Source: Meridianimarinicoccus roseus
Lineage (GTDB): Bacteria > Pseudomonadota > Alphaproteobacteria > Rhodobacterales > Rhodobacteraceae
Assembly: GCF_003172915.1 (NCBI RefSeq)
Contig: NZ_QGKU01000003.1
Span: 62,001 to 126,000 of the forward strand
Reading direction: 5' to 3'
Length of the DNA stretch: 64,000 bases
In this document: positions 24,817-34,553 of the stretch, piece by piece
Position numbering within the stretch: position 1 is the first letter of the stretch
Layout: every line of letters starts with the position of its first letter
Program-made: the position numbers and the translations under genes
Notes under the pieces: model-generated
What the model saw: the letters and a program-made list of their open reading frames with translations, nothing else
Database searches by the model: none
What the model was told of the DNA's origin: nothing

Positions 24817-27810
24817 TCAAAGTTTCAGGCGTGCGCCCTCAGGGTCGTGGAACACGGTACCGGTCACGGTCGCGGCGACCACGCCGTGCGGCATCGGGAT
24901 GTGCACCGTCTCGCCCATGCGGGCGTGGCCGCCCTCCAGAAGGGCAAGCGCGATGGGCCGTCCCGCCGCAACGCTGCGGTAGGACGATGTGACATGTCCG
25001 ACCATCTTCATCGGCACCGGCTGTTTCGGATCGAGCACGATTTGCGCTCCTTCCTCCAGCCGGGTTGCGCCATCTGCGGTCAGCAGCCCGACCAGTTGCT
25101 TGCGGCCCTCGGCCACGAGGTCTGGCCTCTGCAATGCGCGCTTGCCGACGAAATCCGGCTTGGCCTTTCCAATGGCCCAGCCGATGCCCGCGTCCTGCGG
25201 CGTGACCGTGCCGTCCGTGTCCTGCCCGACGATGATATAGCCCTTCTCGGCGCGTAGCACGTGCATCGTTTCGGTGCCGTAGGTGCAGATATCGAATGCC
25301 TGGCCTGCGGCAAACAGCGTTTCCCAAAGAGCGCGGCCGTGGCGCGCGGGAATGTTGACCTCGAACCCGAGTTCGCCGGTGAAGCTGACGCGGAAAAGGC
25401 GTGCCGGGATCCCTGCGACGGTGCATTCGCCCACCGCCATATGCGGGAACGCCTCGGGCGAGATGTCCAGTCCCTCGACGAACGGCTCCAGCAGCTTGCG
25501 CGCGTTCGGCCCGTTCAGCGCGATCGTGGCCCATTGCTCGGTGGTGGAGGTCAGCCAGACCTTCAGATCGGGCCACTCGGTCTGGAGGTAGTCCTCCATC
25601 ATGTTCAGCACCCGTGCGGCGCCGCCCGTGGTGGTGGTGACGTGGAACCGGTCGTCCGACAAGCGCCCGATGACGCCGTCGTCGCGAATGAACCCGTCAT
25701 CGCCCAGCAACAGCCCGTAGCGCGCGCGTCCGGGCTGAAGCTTGGTCCAGGGGTTGGTGTACATGCGGTTCATGAACTCCACCGCGTCCGGGCCGACCAC
25801 CTCGATCTTGCCCAGCGTCGATGCGTCGAACATCCCAACGCTTTCGCGCGTCGTGCGGCACTCGCGCAGCACCGCGTCGTCCATGCTTTCGCCCTTGCGG
25901 GGGAAGTACCACGCACGCCGCCACTGGCTCACGGGTTCGAACACCGCACCGTTCTCCTCGGCCCAGCCGTCGATCGGGGTCTTCCGCGTCGCCTCGAAAT
26001 GCGTGCCGCGATGGTAGCCCGCGAAGGCGCCGAACGTGGTCGGTGTGTAGGGCGGGCGGAAAGTCGTCAGGCCAACCTGCGGCGCGGGCTTGCCAAGCGC
26101 ATCGGCCGCGATGTTCAGCCCGTTGATGTTGGACATCTTTCCCTGGTCGGTCGCCATCCCGTTGGTGGTGTAGCGCTTGACGTGCTCGATCGATCGCATC
26201 CCTTCGCGCACGGCGAGGCGAAGGTCCTTCGCGGTCACGTCGTTCTGGAAGTCAACGAAAGCGCGCGCGCGCGCGGCACTGCGGTCGGTGGGCAGTTCGG
26301 TGTGACTGGTGCCAGTGCCGGGGCGGTCGTTGCCGACGTCGGTCGTTCCCACCTCGGCCTCGCGCCCCAGCGCCCGCGCCGCGGCTGCGCCCATTGCGGC
26401 CCCGTCGTTCAGTGCGGCGCCGATGCCCCAAAGCCCGCGCCCGGCGCCGGCGATCTGGCATGCCTCGGTCACGTGGTCGGGCAAGAAGGTGTTCTGCGTC
26501 TCGTTCCACTTCAAGCTGCCCTTGGTGTGCGAGAAAAGGTGCAGCGATGGGGTCCAGCCGCCGGACATCAGCAGGCAGTCGCAGTCGATCTGTCGGCCGA
26601 AGCCTACCGTGCCGCCGCTCACGCGGTTCACGCGCACAGATTTTACCCGCAACCGACCCGCCGTGCCGCTGACCGTGTGCCCGGCCAGCACCTTGATGCG
26701 CCGCGCGGCAGCCTCGGCCATAAGGTCGGGGCGCGGTTCCACACGGGTGTCCACGATGGCCGCGATCCTTGTGCCCGCGTCCGCAAGGTCGAAAGCCGCG
26801 TACCATGCACTGTCATGGCTCGTCACAACGACAGCCCGGTCGCCGACGCGCACACCATAGCGGTTCAGGAAGGTCTGTGCCGATCCGGCCAGCATCACAC
26901 CGGGACGGTCGTTGCCGTCGAACACCAGCGGCTTTTCCAGCGCGCCCTGCGCCAGCACAACCTGCGACGCGCGTACGCGCCAAAGCCGTTCGCGCGGCAT
27001 GTCCGGGTTCGGGGTTTCCAGGTGGTCCGTCAGCTTCTGGCACAGGCCGACCATGTTCTGATGGTAGTAGCCAATGGCAGTGGTGCGGGTCATGACCCGC
27101 ACGCCGAGCGCTTCGAGAGCCGCCAGTTCGGCCGCGACCCAGTCCCAGGCGGCCTGTCCGCCGATCATGGCTTGCGGCTCGCTCAGGAGCGTACCGCCGA
27201 CTTCAGCGTTCTCGTCCACCAGCGTCACCCTCAGCCCGGCCTCGGCCGCGGTGCGGGCGGCGGCCAGACCGGCCGGGCCGGCCCCCACCACAAGCACGTC
27301 GGTGTGCAGGTTTCGCGAGGCGTAGTGGTCCGGATCTACCTTGTCGGGCGACACGCCAAGACCGGCGGCAGCACGAATGAAGGGTTCGTATACCCGGTCC
27401 CAGAACGACCGGGGCCACATGAAGGTCTTGTAATAGAACCCGGCCGAGAACAGCATGTAGGCCCGGTCGTTGACGGCGCCAATGTCAAACTTCAGACTGG
27501 GATACTTGTTCTGGCTGGTTGCCTTCAGGCCGGGGAAGATCTCCTGCACGGTGGCGCGGGTGTTCGGCTCGAAGCGGCCACGGCCGCGCGAGGTGCCGAT
27601 AAGAGCGTTGGGTTCTTCGGATCCGGCGGCCACCGGGCCGCGCGGGCGATGGTATTTGAACGACCGGCCCATCAGGTGGCGCCCCTGCGCCAACAGCGCG
27701 GAGGCGACCGTGTCACCCGATAGTCCGTGGATCGTCTCGCCGTCGAAGCGGAACTTCACCGGGCGGTCGTGATCGACGCGGCCACGGCCCGGAACGCGGA
27801 AATCGGTCAT
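24817..27810 (-). CDS. soxA: Sarcosine oxidase alpha subunit
   Basis: A 997-residue subunit. Residues ~1-100 are the ferredoxin-like domain (FRFDGETIHGLSGDTVASAL), then a NAD(P)/FAD-type domain with VLVVGAGPAGLAAARTAAEA, and from about residue 600 an aminomethyltransferase (GcvT-like) domain that binds tetrahydrofolate (FDASTLGKIEVVGPDAVEFM; LRAEKGYIIVGQDTDG). It starts at 27810, overlapping soxD by 4 nt; a long in-frame extension upstream belongs to soxD sequence in another frame. Length matches the family (~1000). Confidence 0.95.
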   Translation of the reverse strand: MTDFRVPGRGRVDHDRPVKFRFDGETIHGLSGDTVASALLAQGRHLMGRSFKYHRPRGPVAAGSEEPNALIGTSRGRGRFEPNTRATVQEIFPGLKATSQNKYPSLKFDIGAVNDRAYMLFSAGFYYKTFMWPRSFWDRVYEPFIRAAAGLGVSPDKVDPDHYASRNLHTDVLVVGAGPAGLAAARTAAEAGLRVTLVDENAEVGGTLLSEPQAMIGGQAAWDWVAAELAALEALGVRVMTRTTAIGYYHQNMVGLCQKLTDHLETPNPDMPRERLWRVRASQVVLAQGALEKPLVFDGNDRPGVMLAGSAQTFLNRYGVRVGDRAVVVTSHDSAWYAAFDLADAGTRIAAIVDTRVEPRPDLMAEAAARRIKVLAGHTVSGTAGRLRVKSVRVNRVSGGTVGFGRQIDCDCLLMSGGWTPSLHLFSHTKGSLKWNETQNTFLPDHVTEACQIAGAGRGLWGIGAALNDGAAMGAAAARALGREAEVGTTDVGNDRPGTGTSHTELPTDRSAARARAFVDFQNDVTAKDLRLAVREGMRSIEHVKRYTTNGMATDQGKMSNINGLNIAADALGKPAPQVGLTTFRPPYTPTTFGAFAGYHRGTHFEATRKTPIDGWAEENGAVFEPVSQWRRAWYFPRKGESMDDAVLRECRTTRESVGMFDASTLGKIEVVGPDAVEFMNRMYTNPWTKLQPGRARYGLLLGDDGFIRDDGVIGRLSDDRFHVTTTTGGAARVLNMMEDYLQTEWPDLKVWLTSTTEQWATIALNGPNARKLLEPFVEGLDISPEAFPHMAVGECTVAGIPARLFRVSFTGELGFEVNIPARHGRALWETLFAAGQAFDICTYGTETMHVLRAEKGYIIVGQDTDGTVTPQDAGIGWAIGKAKPDFVGKRALQRPDLVAEGRKQLVGLLTADGATRLEEGAQIVLDPKQPVPMKMVGHVTSSYRSVAAGRPIALALLEGGHARMGETVHIPMPHGVVAATVTGTVFHDPEGARLKL

Positions 27811-28109
27811 TCTGCGGCGTCCTTCAAAGCGGTGAGGTCGGGGCGCGGCGCGCCCGCCTTGTAGGTGGTCAGGAAACGGTCGCTCACGGTGTCGCGCACC
27901 GCGTTGAAGAAGCGCCCGCACCCATGCGCGTGACGCCAGCGTTCGAAATGGTCGCCCTTCACGTTCGACCGGATGAAAAGGAAGTCGCGCCATTCCTCGT
28001 CGCTTGTGGAGGACGGATCGAGCGGGCGGGCGACATGCGCTTCTCCGGCATAGGCGAATTCCGCCTCGGGAAGGGTTTCGTCGCAATAGGGGCAATGGAT
28101 CAGGAGCAT
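27807..28109 (-). CDS. soxD: Sarcosine oxidase delta subunit
   Basis: A 100-residue subunit starting MLLIHCPYCDETLPEAEF. The CPYC pair plus downstream His and Cys (HAHGCGRFFNAVRDT) bind zinc in the family. It begins 53 nt after soxB and overlaps soxA by 4 nt. SoxD is diagnostic for the heterotetrameric enzyme and separates it from the monomeric type. Confidence 0.93.
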   Translation of the reverse strand: MLLIHCPYCDETLPEAEFAYAGEAHVARPLDPSSTSDEEWRDFLFIRSNVKGDHFERWRHAHGCGRFFNAVRDTVSDRFLTTYKAGAPRPDLTALKDAAE

Positions 28110-28162
28110 CTCGGTGTCCTCTCTGGGCAGGGTGAGTTTTTCAACCCACCGTCCCTGTCTGT

Positions 28163-29416
28163 TCAGTGCGCAACGGCCGCGGCGGCCGCTTCGTCGATCA
28201 GGCGGCCGGTGGTGAACCGCTCCAGCGTGAAGGGCGCGTTGATCGGGTGCGGCTCGTCCCGTGCCACAGTGTGCGCCAGTACATGCGCCGCGCCCGGTGT
28301 CGCCTTGAACCCGCCCGTACCCCAGCCGCAGTTCACGTAAAGCCCCGGAACCGGGGTCTTGCCAAGGATGGCGGACCGGTCGGGCGTGACGTCTACGATA
28401 CCGCCCCATTTTCGCAGCATCCGCATCCGGTTGAAGATCGGGAACACCTCGCAGATCGCTGCCACCGTGTGTTCGATAAGCGGTAGCCCGCCCCGCTGGG
28501 AGTAGCTGGTATACTGATCGGTGCCCGACCCGATCACCAGTTCGCCCTTGTCGGACTGGCTGATATACGCGTGCACCGTGTTCGACATCACCACGCACGG
28601 CATCACCGGCTTGACGGGTTCCGACACCAACGCCTGCAGCGGAAAGCTTTCCAGGGGCATCCGCACGCCGGCGCTGTCCATTAGCACGCTGGTATGCCCA
28701 GCGGCCGACACGGCGACTTTCTTCGCCTTTATGAAACCTTTTGCGGTGTCCACGCCCTGCACCGCGCCGTCGGGGCCGCGCCGGATCGCGATGACCGGGC
28801 AGTTCTGGATGATGTCGACGCCCCGCGCCGCCGCGCCGCGCGCATAGCCCCAGGCGACCGCATCGTGCCGCGCAGTGCCAGCGCGCATCTGCAGCGCCGC
28901 GCCCATTACCGGATAACGCGCGTCGGGCGCGATGTTCAGCGGCGGGCAGAACGCCTTGGCCTCTTTCGCGGTCAGCCAGCGGTTGTCCACCCCGTTCAGA
29001 CGGTTGGCGTGGATGTGACGCTGGAAGCTTTGGACATCATGCACGTTGTGCGCCAGCATCATCACCCCGCGGCGCGAGAACATGACGTTGTAGTTCAGTT
29101 CCTGGCTCAGGCCCTCCCACAGGTCGAGCGCGTGATCGTAGAGCCGCGCGCTTTCGTCGTAGAGGTAGTTTGACCGGATGATGGTGGTGTTGCGGCCCGT
29201 GTTGCCGCCCCCCAGCCAGCCCTTGTCGATCACGGCGACATTCGTGATACCGTGCTCCTTGGCCAGGTAATAGGCCGCGCCGAGCCCGTGACCGCCCGCG
29301 CCGACGATGACCACGTCGTACTCGTCTTTCGGCTGGCTGTCGGGCCATTGCTCGGTCCAGCCCTTGTGGCCGGTCACCGCGTTCCTGAGAAGCGAGAGTG
29401 CGGAAAATCTGGTCAT
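28163..29416 (-). CDS. soxB: Sarcosine oxidase beta subunit
   Basis: A 417-residue flavoprotein of normal length, first gene of sox[24 protein letters not shown] binds [18 protein letters not shown] contains the His that in SoxB carries covalent FMN; the C-terminal [15 protein letters not shown] box closes the FAD site. The start at 29416 follows an AAAGGG site; a GTG six codons upstream is also in frame. It is divergent from the GlxA-type regulator across 97 bp. Confidence 0.95.
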   Translation of the reverse strand: MTRFSALSLLRNAVTGHKGWTEQWPDSQPKDEYDVVIVGAGGHGLGAAYYLAKEHGITNVAVIDKGWLGGGNTGRNTTIIRSNYLYDESARLYDHALDLWEGLSQELNYNVMFSRRGVMMLAHNVHDVQSFQRHIHANRLNGVDNRWLTAKEAKAFCPPLNIAPDARYPVMGAALQMRAGTARHDAVAWGYARGAAARGVDIIQNCPVIAIRRGPDGAVQGVDTAKGFIKAKKVAVSAAGHTSVLMDSAGVRMPLESFPLQALVSEPVKPVMPCVVMSNTVHAYISQSDKGELVIGSGTDQYTSYSQRGGLPLIEHTVAAICEVFPIFNRMRMLRKWGGIVDVTPDRSAILGKTPVPGLYVNCGWGTGGFKATPGAAHVLAHTVARDEPHPINAPFTLERFTTGRLIDEAAAAAVAH

Positions 29417-29513
29417 CGGCGAGCGCCCTTTCACAACCGGAGTTGATCGGCGCTATCATGTTATCGGCCTCCGGCGCTGGATCATTGCGCCGCTTTTGTT
29501 GTAGGATTGCGTC

Positions 29514-30626
29514 ATGACAGCACCGACTCCCGCGTCCCCCCGCGCCGCCGCGACCCGGCTCGTTCCTGTCGGGCCAGCCCGAAAGCGGCTCAGCGTGGCG
29601 TTCCTGCTGGCGGACCGTTTCACCCTGTCGGCCTTCGCCAATTTCGTCGATGTTCTGCGCCTTGCAGCCGACGAGGCGGACCGCTCGCGCCCGATCATGT
29701 GCGAATGGACAGTGCTGTCGGCGGACATGAGTCCGGTCCGGTCGTCCTGCGGGGTCAAGGTCGCGCCCGACCGGCGGCTGCGCAATGCGGCCCGCTACGA
29801 CTATGTCGTGGTGGTGGGCGGGTTGATGGGCGAGGCGCGGGCCCTCGACCCGGCGGTGCTGGCATACCTGCGGGACTGCGCGGCGCGGGGCGTGCCTATC
29901 GCGGGCCTGTGCACCGGGGTGTTTCTGCTGCACGAAGCCGGTCTGCTGGACGGCTACCGCGCCTGTGTGAGCTGGTTCCACCATCAGGACTTCCTTGACC
30001 GGTTCGAGGGTGCGACGCCGGTGTCTGACCAGATCTTCGTGGTGGACCGCGACCGGCTGACCTGTTCGGGCGGGCACAGCGCAGCGCATCTCGCGGCCTT
30101 TCTGGTGGAGCGCCATGTCGGGCAGTCGGCCGCGACCAAGAGCCTGAACATCATGATCATCGACAGCCCGCTGAGCGCTGACAAGCCACAGCCCGGCGCG
30201 CCGGGAACGCCGGGGGCGCGCGATCCGCTGGTGCGGCGCGCGCTGTTGCGGATGCAGCAGCGGATGGACACACCCGACAGCGTGGCGGCGCTTGCCGCGG
30301 CGCTGAAGGTCAGCAGGCGGCAACTTGAGCGGCGGTTCCGTGAGGATCTAGGCACCACGCCGCAGCGCGCGGGGCTTCGGCTGAGGCTTGATCGGGCGTG
30401 TGCGCTGCTGACCGAAACCGACCGGACGGTCACGCAGGTAGCGATGGCGACCGGGTTCTGCGATGCGCCGCACCTGATCCGCAGTTTCAAGGGGGATCTG
30501 GGGCTGACCCCGGCTGAATACCGCGCGCGCCATGTTGCTCATCGGTGCGCGCCCGGTGTGTCCAGTGCTTCCGGTGCGTTGGCCGCACCACTGCCACCGC
30601 CCACACCGACCTCGGCAGGCCGTTGA
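29514..30626 (+). CDS. GlxA/GbdR-type regulator (DJ-1/PfpI + AraC domains)
   Basis: A 370-residue regulator. Residues ~20-190 form a class I amidotransferase-like domain with Cys in AGLCTGVFLLHEAGLL; residues ~235-335 hold the AraC double helix-turn-helix (LAAALKVSRRQLERRFRED and VAMATGFCDAPHLIRSFKGD). Relatives such as GbdR control choline, betaine, dimethylglycine and sarcosine catabolism. Divergent from soxB and upstream of kynU, so it may control either operon or both; the sarcosine link is the stronger inference. Confidence 0.88.
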   Translation: MTAPTPASPRAAATRLVPVGPARKRLSVAFLLADRFTLSAFANFVDVLRLAADEADRSRPIMCEWTVLSADMSPVRSSCGVKVAPDRRLRNAARYDYVVVVGGLMGEARALDPAVLAYLRDCAARGVPIAGLCTGVFLLHEAGLLDGYRACVSWFHHQDFLDRFEGATPVSDQIFVVDRDRLTCSGGHSAAHLAAFLVERHVGQSAATKSLNIMIIDSPLSADKPQPGAPGTPGARDPLVRRALLRMQQRMDTPDSVAALAAALKVSRRQLERRFREDLGTTPQRAGLRLRLDRACALLTETDRTVTQVAMATGFCDAPHLIRSFKGDLGLTPAEYRARHVAHRCAPGVSSASGALAAPLPPPTPTSAGR

Positions 30627-30681
30627 TGCCGCCGATGCGCCGTGGCAGGAAGGGGCCACACCTCGCAAAAGGCCCGCGCCG

Positions 30682-31872
30682 ATGATCGACCTGCCCCGCA
30701 AGACCCTTTTCGACCTGCCGGACGGGGTGATCTATCTCGATGGCAACTCGCTCGGGCCACTGCCGAGAGGAGCCGCATCGCGTGCGGCGCAGGTCATCAC
30801 GGATGAATGGGGCCGCTCGCTGATCCGGGCCTGGAACAGCGCGGGCTGGATGGATTTGCCCGCCCGGGTGGGTGACCGTATCGCGGCGCTTATCGGGGCG
30901 CAGCCCGGGTCCGTCGCCACAGGCGACACGCTGTCCGTAAAGGTTTTCCAGGCGCTGGACGCGGCCTTGAAGATGCGCCCGGACCGTCGGGTGATCCTAT
31001 CGGATGCGGGCAACTTTCCGAGCGATCTCTACATGGCGCAGGGGCTTGCGCGCAGCCTTGGGCAGGAGCACGAGCTGCGCACGCCAGCGCCGCAGGACGT
31101 GGCGGACGCGATAACCGAGGACGTGGCCGCCGTGATGCTGACCCATGTGGATTACCGCACCGGGCGGCTCCACGACATGGCGGACATCACCGCCCGCGCT
31201 CATGCAGCCGGTGCCGTGATGATCTGGGATCTGGCGCATAGCGCAGGCGCCGTACCCTTGGAAATCGGCGCCGTCGCGCCCGAGTTCGCCGTTGGATGCA
31301 CGTACAAATTCCTGAACGGTGGCCCCGGATCGCCCGCATTCATCCATGTCCGTCCCGATATCGTGGAGGACATCGCGCCCGTTCTGGCCGGCTGGATGGG
31401 GCACGCTGCGCCCTTCGCGATGGAACCGGGGTACCGTCCGGCCCCCGCAACAGAGCGTATGCGCGTCGGCACCCCGCCGGTCGTGCAATTGTCGCTCCTC
31501 GATGCCGCACTGGATGTCTGGGACGGCGTGTCGATGGAGGTTGTCCGCGCCGCCGCGCTGCGCCTGTCGGACCTGTTCATCGCCGAAGTGGAGGCGCGTT
31601 GCCCGGACCTCGCGCTCGCCTCGCCGCGCGACGGGGCCGCGCGCGGCAGCCAGGTGTCGTTCCGGTTCCCCGGCGGCTACGCCGCGATCCAGGCTCTGAT
31701 CGACCGGGGCGTGATCGGGGATTTCCGCCAGCCCGATATCATGCGCTTCGGCATCACGCCACTCTACCTTGACGCGGACGACATACGCGCCGCCGCCGCG
31801 GCGATCGGCGAGGTGATCGGGTCCGGCGCTTGGCACGACCCGAAGTACCAGATCCGCGCACGCGTCACATGA
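30682..31872 (+). CDS. kynU: Kynureninase
   Basis: A 396-residue PLP enzyme. YLDGNSLGPLPRGA is the conserved N-terminal block, DLAHSAGAVPLEI holds the cofactor-binding Asp, and CTYKFLNGGPGSPAF carries the PLP lysine. The C-terminal RFGITPLYL block is also typical. It cleaves L-kynurenine to anthranilate and alanine in tryptophan catabolism. The start at 30682 is chosen because the frame upstream runs through the end of the regulator gene. It lies 14 bp before the aminotransferase gene. Confidence 0.92.
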   Translation: MIDLPRKTLFDLPDGVIYLDGNSLGPLPRGAASRAAQVITDEWGRSLIRAWNSAGWMDLPARVGDRIAALIGAQPGSVATGDTLSVKVFQALDAALKMRPDRRVILSDAGNFPSDLYMAQGLARSLGQEHELRTPAPQDVADAITEDVAAVMLTHVDYRTGRLHDMADITARAHAAGAVMIWDLAHSAGAVPLEIGAVAPEFAVGCTYKFLNGGPGSPAFIHVRPDIVEDIAPVLAGWMGHAAPFAMEPGYRPAPATERMRVGTPPVVQLSLLDAALDVWDGVSMEVVRAAALRLSDLFIAEVEARCPDLALASPRDGAARGSQVSFRFPGGYAAIQALIDRGVIGDFRQPDIMRFGITPLYLDADDIRAAAAAIGEVIGSGAWHDPKYQIRARVT

Positions 31873-31886
31873 TCGGAGCCTAGCCG

Positions 31887-33071
31887 ATGTTCTCAGCCCT
31901 GCCCGACCTGCCCGAAGATGCGATTCTACGGCTGATGGCGCTGTACCGCGACGATCCGCGCCCGGCCAAGCTGGATCTGGGCGTCGGGGTCTACCGCGAC
32001 GCGGACGGGCGCACCCCAGTCATGGGCGCGATCAAGGCGGCCGAACAGCGGTTGTGCGACACGCAGGACACCAAGTCCTATGTCGGCCTTCTGGGCGCGC
32101 CCGACTTCGCCGCCGCGATCACTTCGCTCGTGCTGGGTGATGACATGGCCGCGCGCACGGCATGCGCCGCGACACCGGGCGGCACGGGCGCGCTGCACCT
32201 TGCAGCCGAACTGGTGGCGATGGCCGCGCCTGGCGCCGCGGTCTGGCTGCCCGACCCGACCTGGCCCAATCACGCCGGGATCCTGGCCCATTGCGGCCGG
32301 TCTGTTCGTCACTATCGCCATGCCGCGCCGGACGGGCGTTTCGATGCCAAGGGGATGGCCGAGGATCTGCGCGCCGCGGCACCAGGCGATGTGGTGCTGC
32401 TGCATGGCTGCTGCCACAATCCCACCGGCATAGACCCGGACGCCGATGAGTGGGCGGCGCTGGCGGCGGGCCTTGCCGAGCGCGGTTTGCTTCCCCTGGT
32501 GGACCTCGCCTATCTCGGTTTCGGGGCCGGGCTGGCGGCGGATGCCGCACCGCTACGGGTGCTGGCGGCACATTGCCCGGAGATGTTGATCGCGGTGAGC
32601 TGTTCCAAGACCTTTGGGGTCTATCGGGACCGTGTCGGCGCATTGCTGGCGGTCGCGCCGCAGCCCGCGACGCGGGAGCGTACGGCAGCGGCGCTGGCGC
32701 ATCTCAACCGGCTCAACTTCTCGTTTCCGCCTGATCACGGTGCGCGCGCGGTCACTCTTGTGCTGGAAGACGACGGGCTGCGGGTGCAGTGGCACGACGA
32801 ACTGGAGGCCATGCGCCGCCGCATCGCCGGATTGCGCGCCGCTCTGGCCGCCGGGCTGCGGCAGGCCGCCCAGACCGACCAGTTCGACGGGATCGCGGCG
32901 CAGCGGGGCATGTTCTCGCGGCTGGGGCTGAAGCCGGAACACATCCGTGAATTGCGCGACCGCCACGCGGTCTACCTTGTCGGGGACGGGCGGATCAACA
33001 TTGCCGGTCTGACCGACGACGTGATACCCACCTTGTGCCGACAGGTCGCCGATGTGCTGCACCGCGCCTGA
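31887..33071 (+). CDS. Aspartate/aromatic aminotransferase (class I, AspC/TyrB-like)
   Basis: A 394-residue class I aminotransferase: LDLGVGVYRDADGRTPVM at the N-terminus, HGCCHNPTGIDP with the cofactor-binding Asn, and CSKTFGVYRDRVGAL with the PLP lysine. Enzymes of this subgroup act on aspartate and on aromatic amino acids; next to kynureninase, a role with kynurenine or aromatic amino acids is plausible, but general aspartate transamination is equally possible. Probably co-transcribed with kynU. Confidence 0.87.
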   Translation: MFSALPDLPEDAILRLMALYRDDPRPAKLDLGVGVYRDADGRTPVMGAIKAAEQRLCDTQDTKSYVGLLGAPDFAAAITSLVLGDDMAARTACAATPGGTGALHLAAELVAMAAPGAAVWLPDPTWPNHAGILAHCGRSVRHYRHAAPDGRFDAKGMAEDLRAAAPGDVVLLHGCCHNPTGIDPDADEWAALAAGLAERGLLPLVDLAYLGFGAGLAADAAPLRVLAAHCPEMLIAVSCSKTFGVYRDRVGALLAVAPQPATRERTAAALAHLNRLNFSFPPDHGARAVTLVLEDDGLRVQWHDELEAMRRRIAGLRAALAAGLRQAAQTDQFDGIAAQRGMFSRLGLKPEHIRELRDRHAVYLVGDGRINIAGLTDDVIPTLCRQVADVLHRA

Positions 33072-33143
33072 AGGTCGCCGCCCGCCCTGTCCGCCCCGTG
33101 CCGCGTCCACCCCGCGACCGGAGCCAACCTGCCGGAGAAAGCC

Positions 33144-34352
33144 ATGAACATGATGCAAAAGGACGCCCCCAGCCTGTCGGCCTTCGACTGGGCCGATGCG
33201 CTGCGGCTTAACGATCAGCTGACCGAGGACGAGCGGATGATGCAGGCCGCCGCCCGCGCCTTCGCGCAGGAAAAGCTTCAGCCCCGCGTGATCGACGCCT
33301 ACCGCGACGAGGTGACGGACCCTGACATCTTCCGAGAAATGGGCGCGATGGGCCTGCTGGGCATGACCGTGCCCGAAGCCTATGGCGGGCTTGGCGCATC
33401 CTATGTCAGCTACGGGCTTGTGGCGCGCGAGGTGGAGCGCGTGGACAGCGGCTACCGGTCGATGATGTCGGTGCAGTCCTCGCTGGTGATGTACCCGATC
33501 CACGCCTACGGGTCGGAGGAGCAGAAGCGCCGCTACCTGCCGAAACTCGCTTCGGGCGACTGGATCGGCTGTTTCGGGCTGACCGAACCGGACGCCGGTT
33601 CCGACCCGGCGGGCATGAAGACCACCGCGCGCCGGTCGGGTGACGGCTACGTGCTGAACGGCAGCAAGACCTGGATTTCGAACAGCCCGATCGCCGACGT
33701 GTTCATCGTCTGGGCGAAATCCGAAGAACATGGCGGCAAGATCCGGGGCTTCGTTTTGGACAAGGGCACGCCGGGTCTGAGCGCGCCGAAGATTGGCGGC
33801 AAGCTGTCTCTGCGCGCGTCGATCACAGGGCAGATCGTGATGGAGGACGTCGCGGTCGGCGCTGACGCGCTGCTGCCGGGCGTGGAAGGGCTGAAGGGCC
33901 CCTTCGGCTGCCTGAACCGGGCACGCTACGGGATCAGCTGGGGCGTACTGGGCGCGGCCGAGTTCTGCTGGCACGCCGCGCGCAACTACGGGCTGGACCG
34001 CGTTCAGTTCGGCCGCCCGCTGGCACAGACCCAACTTTACCAGAAGAAGCTGGCGGACATGCTGACCGAAATCGCGCTTGGCCAGCAAGCCAGCCTGCGG
34101 GTCGGCCGCTTGATGGACGAGGCGCGCGCCGCGCCCGAAATGATCAGCCTGGTTAAGCGCAACAACTGCGGGAAGGCGCTCGAGATCGCGAGGACGGCGC
34201 GCGACATGCACGGCGGCAACGGCATTTCCGAGGAATACCAGGTCATGCGCCACGCGCAGAACCTTGAGACGGTCAACACCTACGAGGGCACTCATGACGT
34301 GCATGCGCTGATTCTCGGGCGCGCGATTACCGGTCTGCAGGCGTTCTTCTGA
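33144..34352 (+). CDS. gcdH: Glutaryl-CoA dehydrogenase
   Basis: A 402-residue acyl-CoA dehydrogenase close to Gcd[56 protein letters not shown] and the catalytic Glu in [19 protein letters not shown]. It converts glutaryl-CoA to crotonyl-CoA with loss of CO2 in lysine and tryptophan breakdown. It starts 72 bp after the aminotransferase; a ribosome site GGAGAAAG is visible before ATG 33144. Co-location with kynU suggests an aromatic amino acid catabolic operon. Confidence 0.9.
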   Translation: MNMMQKDAPSLSAFDWADALRLNDQLTEDERMMQAAARAFAQEKLQPRVIDAYRDEVTDPDIFREMGAMGLLGMTVPEAYGGLGASYVSYGLVAREVERVDSGYRSMMSVQSSLVMYPIHAYGSEEQKRRYLPKLASGDWIGCFGLTEPDAGSDPAGMKTTARRSGDGYVLNGSKTWISNSPIADVFIVWAKSEEHGGKIRGFVLDKGTPGLSAPKIGGKLSLRASITGQIVMEDVAVGADALLPGVEGLKGPFGCLNRARYGISWGVLGAAEFCWHAARNYGLDRVQFGRPLAQTQLYQKKLADMLTEIALGQQASLRVGRLMDEARAAPEMISLVKRNNCGKALEIARTARDMHGGNGISEEYQVMRHAQNLETVNTYEGTHDVHALILGRAITGLQAFF

Positions 34353-34553
34353 CAGTGCCGGTTGGCGCCTCGCTAAAATGTCATTCTATCTGACCTTTTT
34401 TCTCCTTCGGCGACTTTACTTGCGCGTCAATCAGGACTAGGCAAGCCGACGTCGCGACTCGCCTTAGCGGCGATCTGCCAGATTCAGGGCCGCACCGGCC
34501 AGACTGGCTGACCATTCCTCAGAACCGTGCGAGCGGAACAACCGGAGCAGACC

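Noticed and set aside
25261-27723. Long plus-strand open frame (820 codons) opposite soxA
   Set aside because: Lies fully antisense to a well-supported gene; its product is rich in His, Arg and Gly with no known motif, a usual artefact of high-GC codon use.
29417-29513. Glycine-type riboswitch in front of soxB
   Set aside because: The interval is under 100 bp, shared by two divergent genes, and shows no paired conserved core.
32553-34304. Long minus-strand open frame (583 codons) opposite the aminotransferase and gcdH
   Set aside because: Spans two good genes and their gap on the other strand; no ribosome site or motif.
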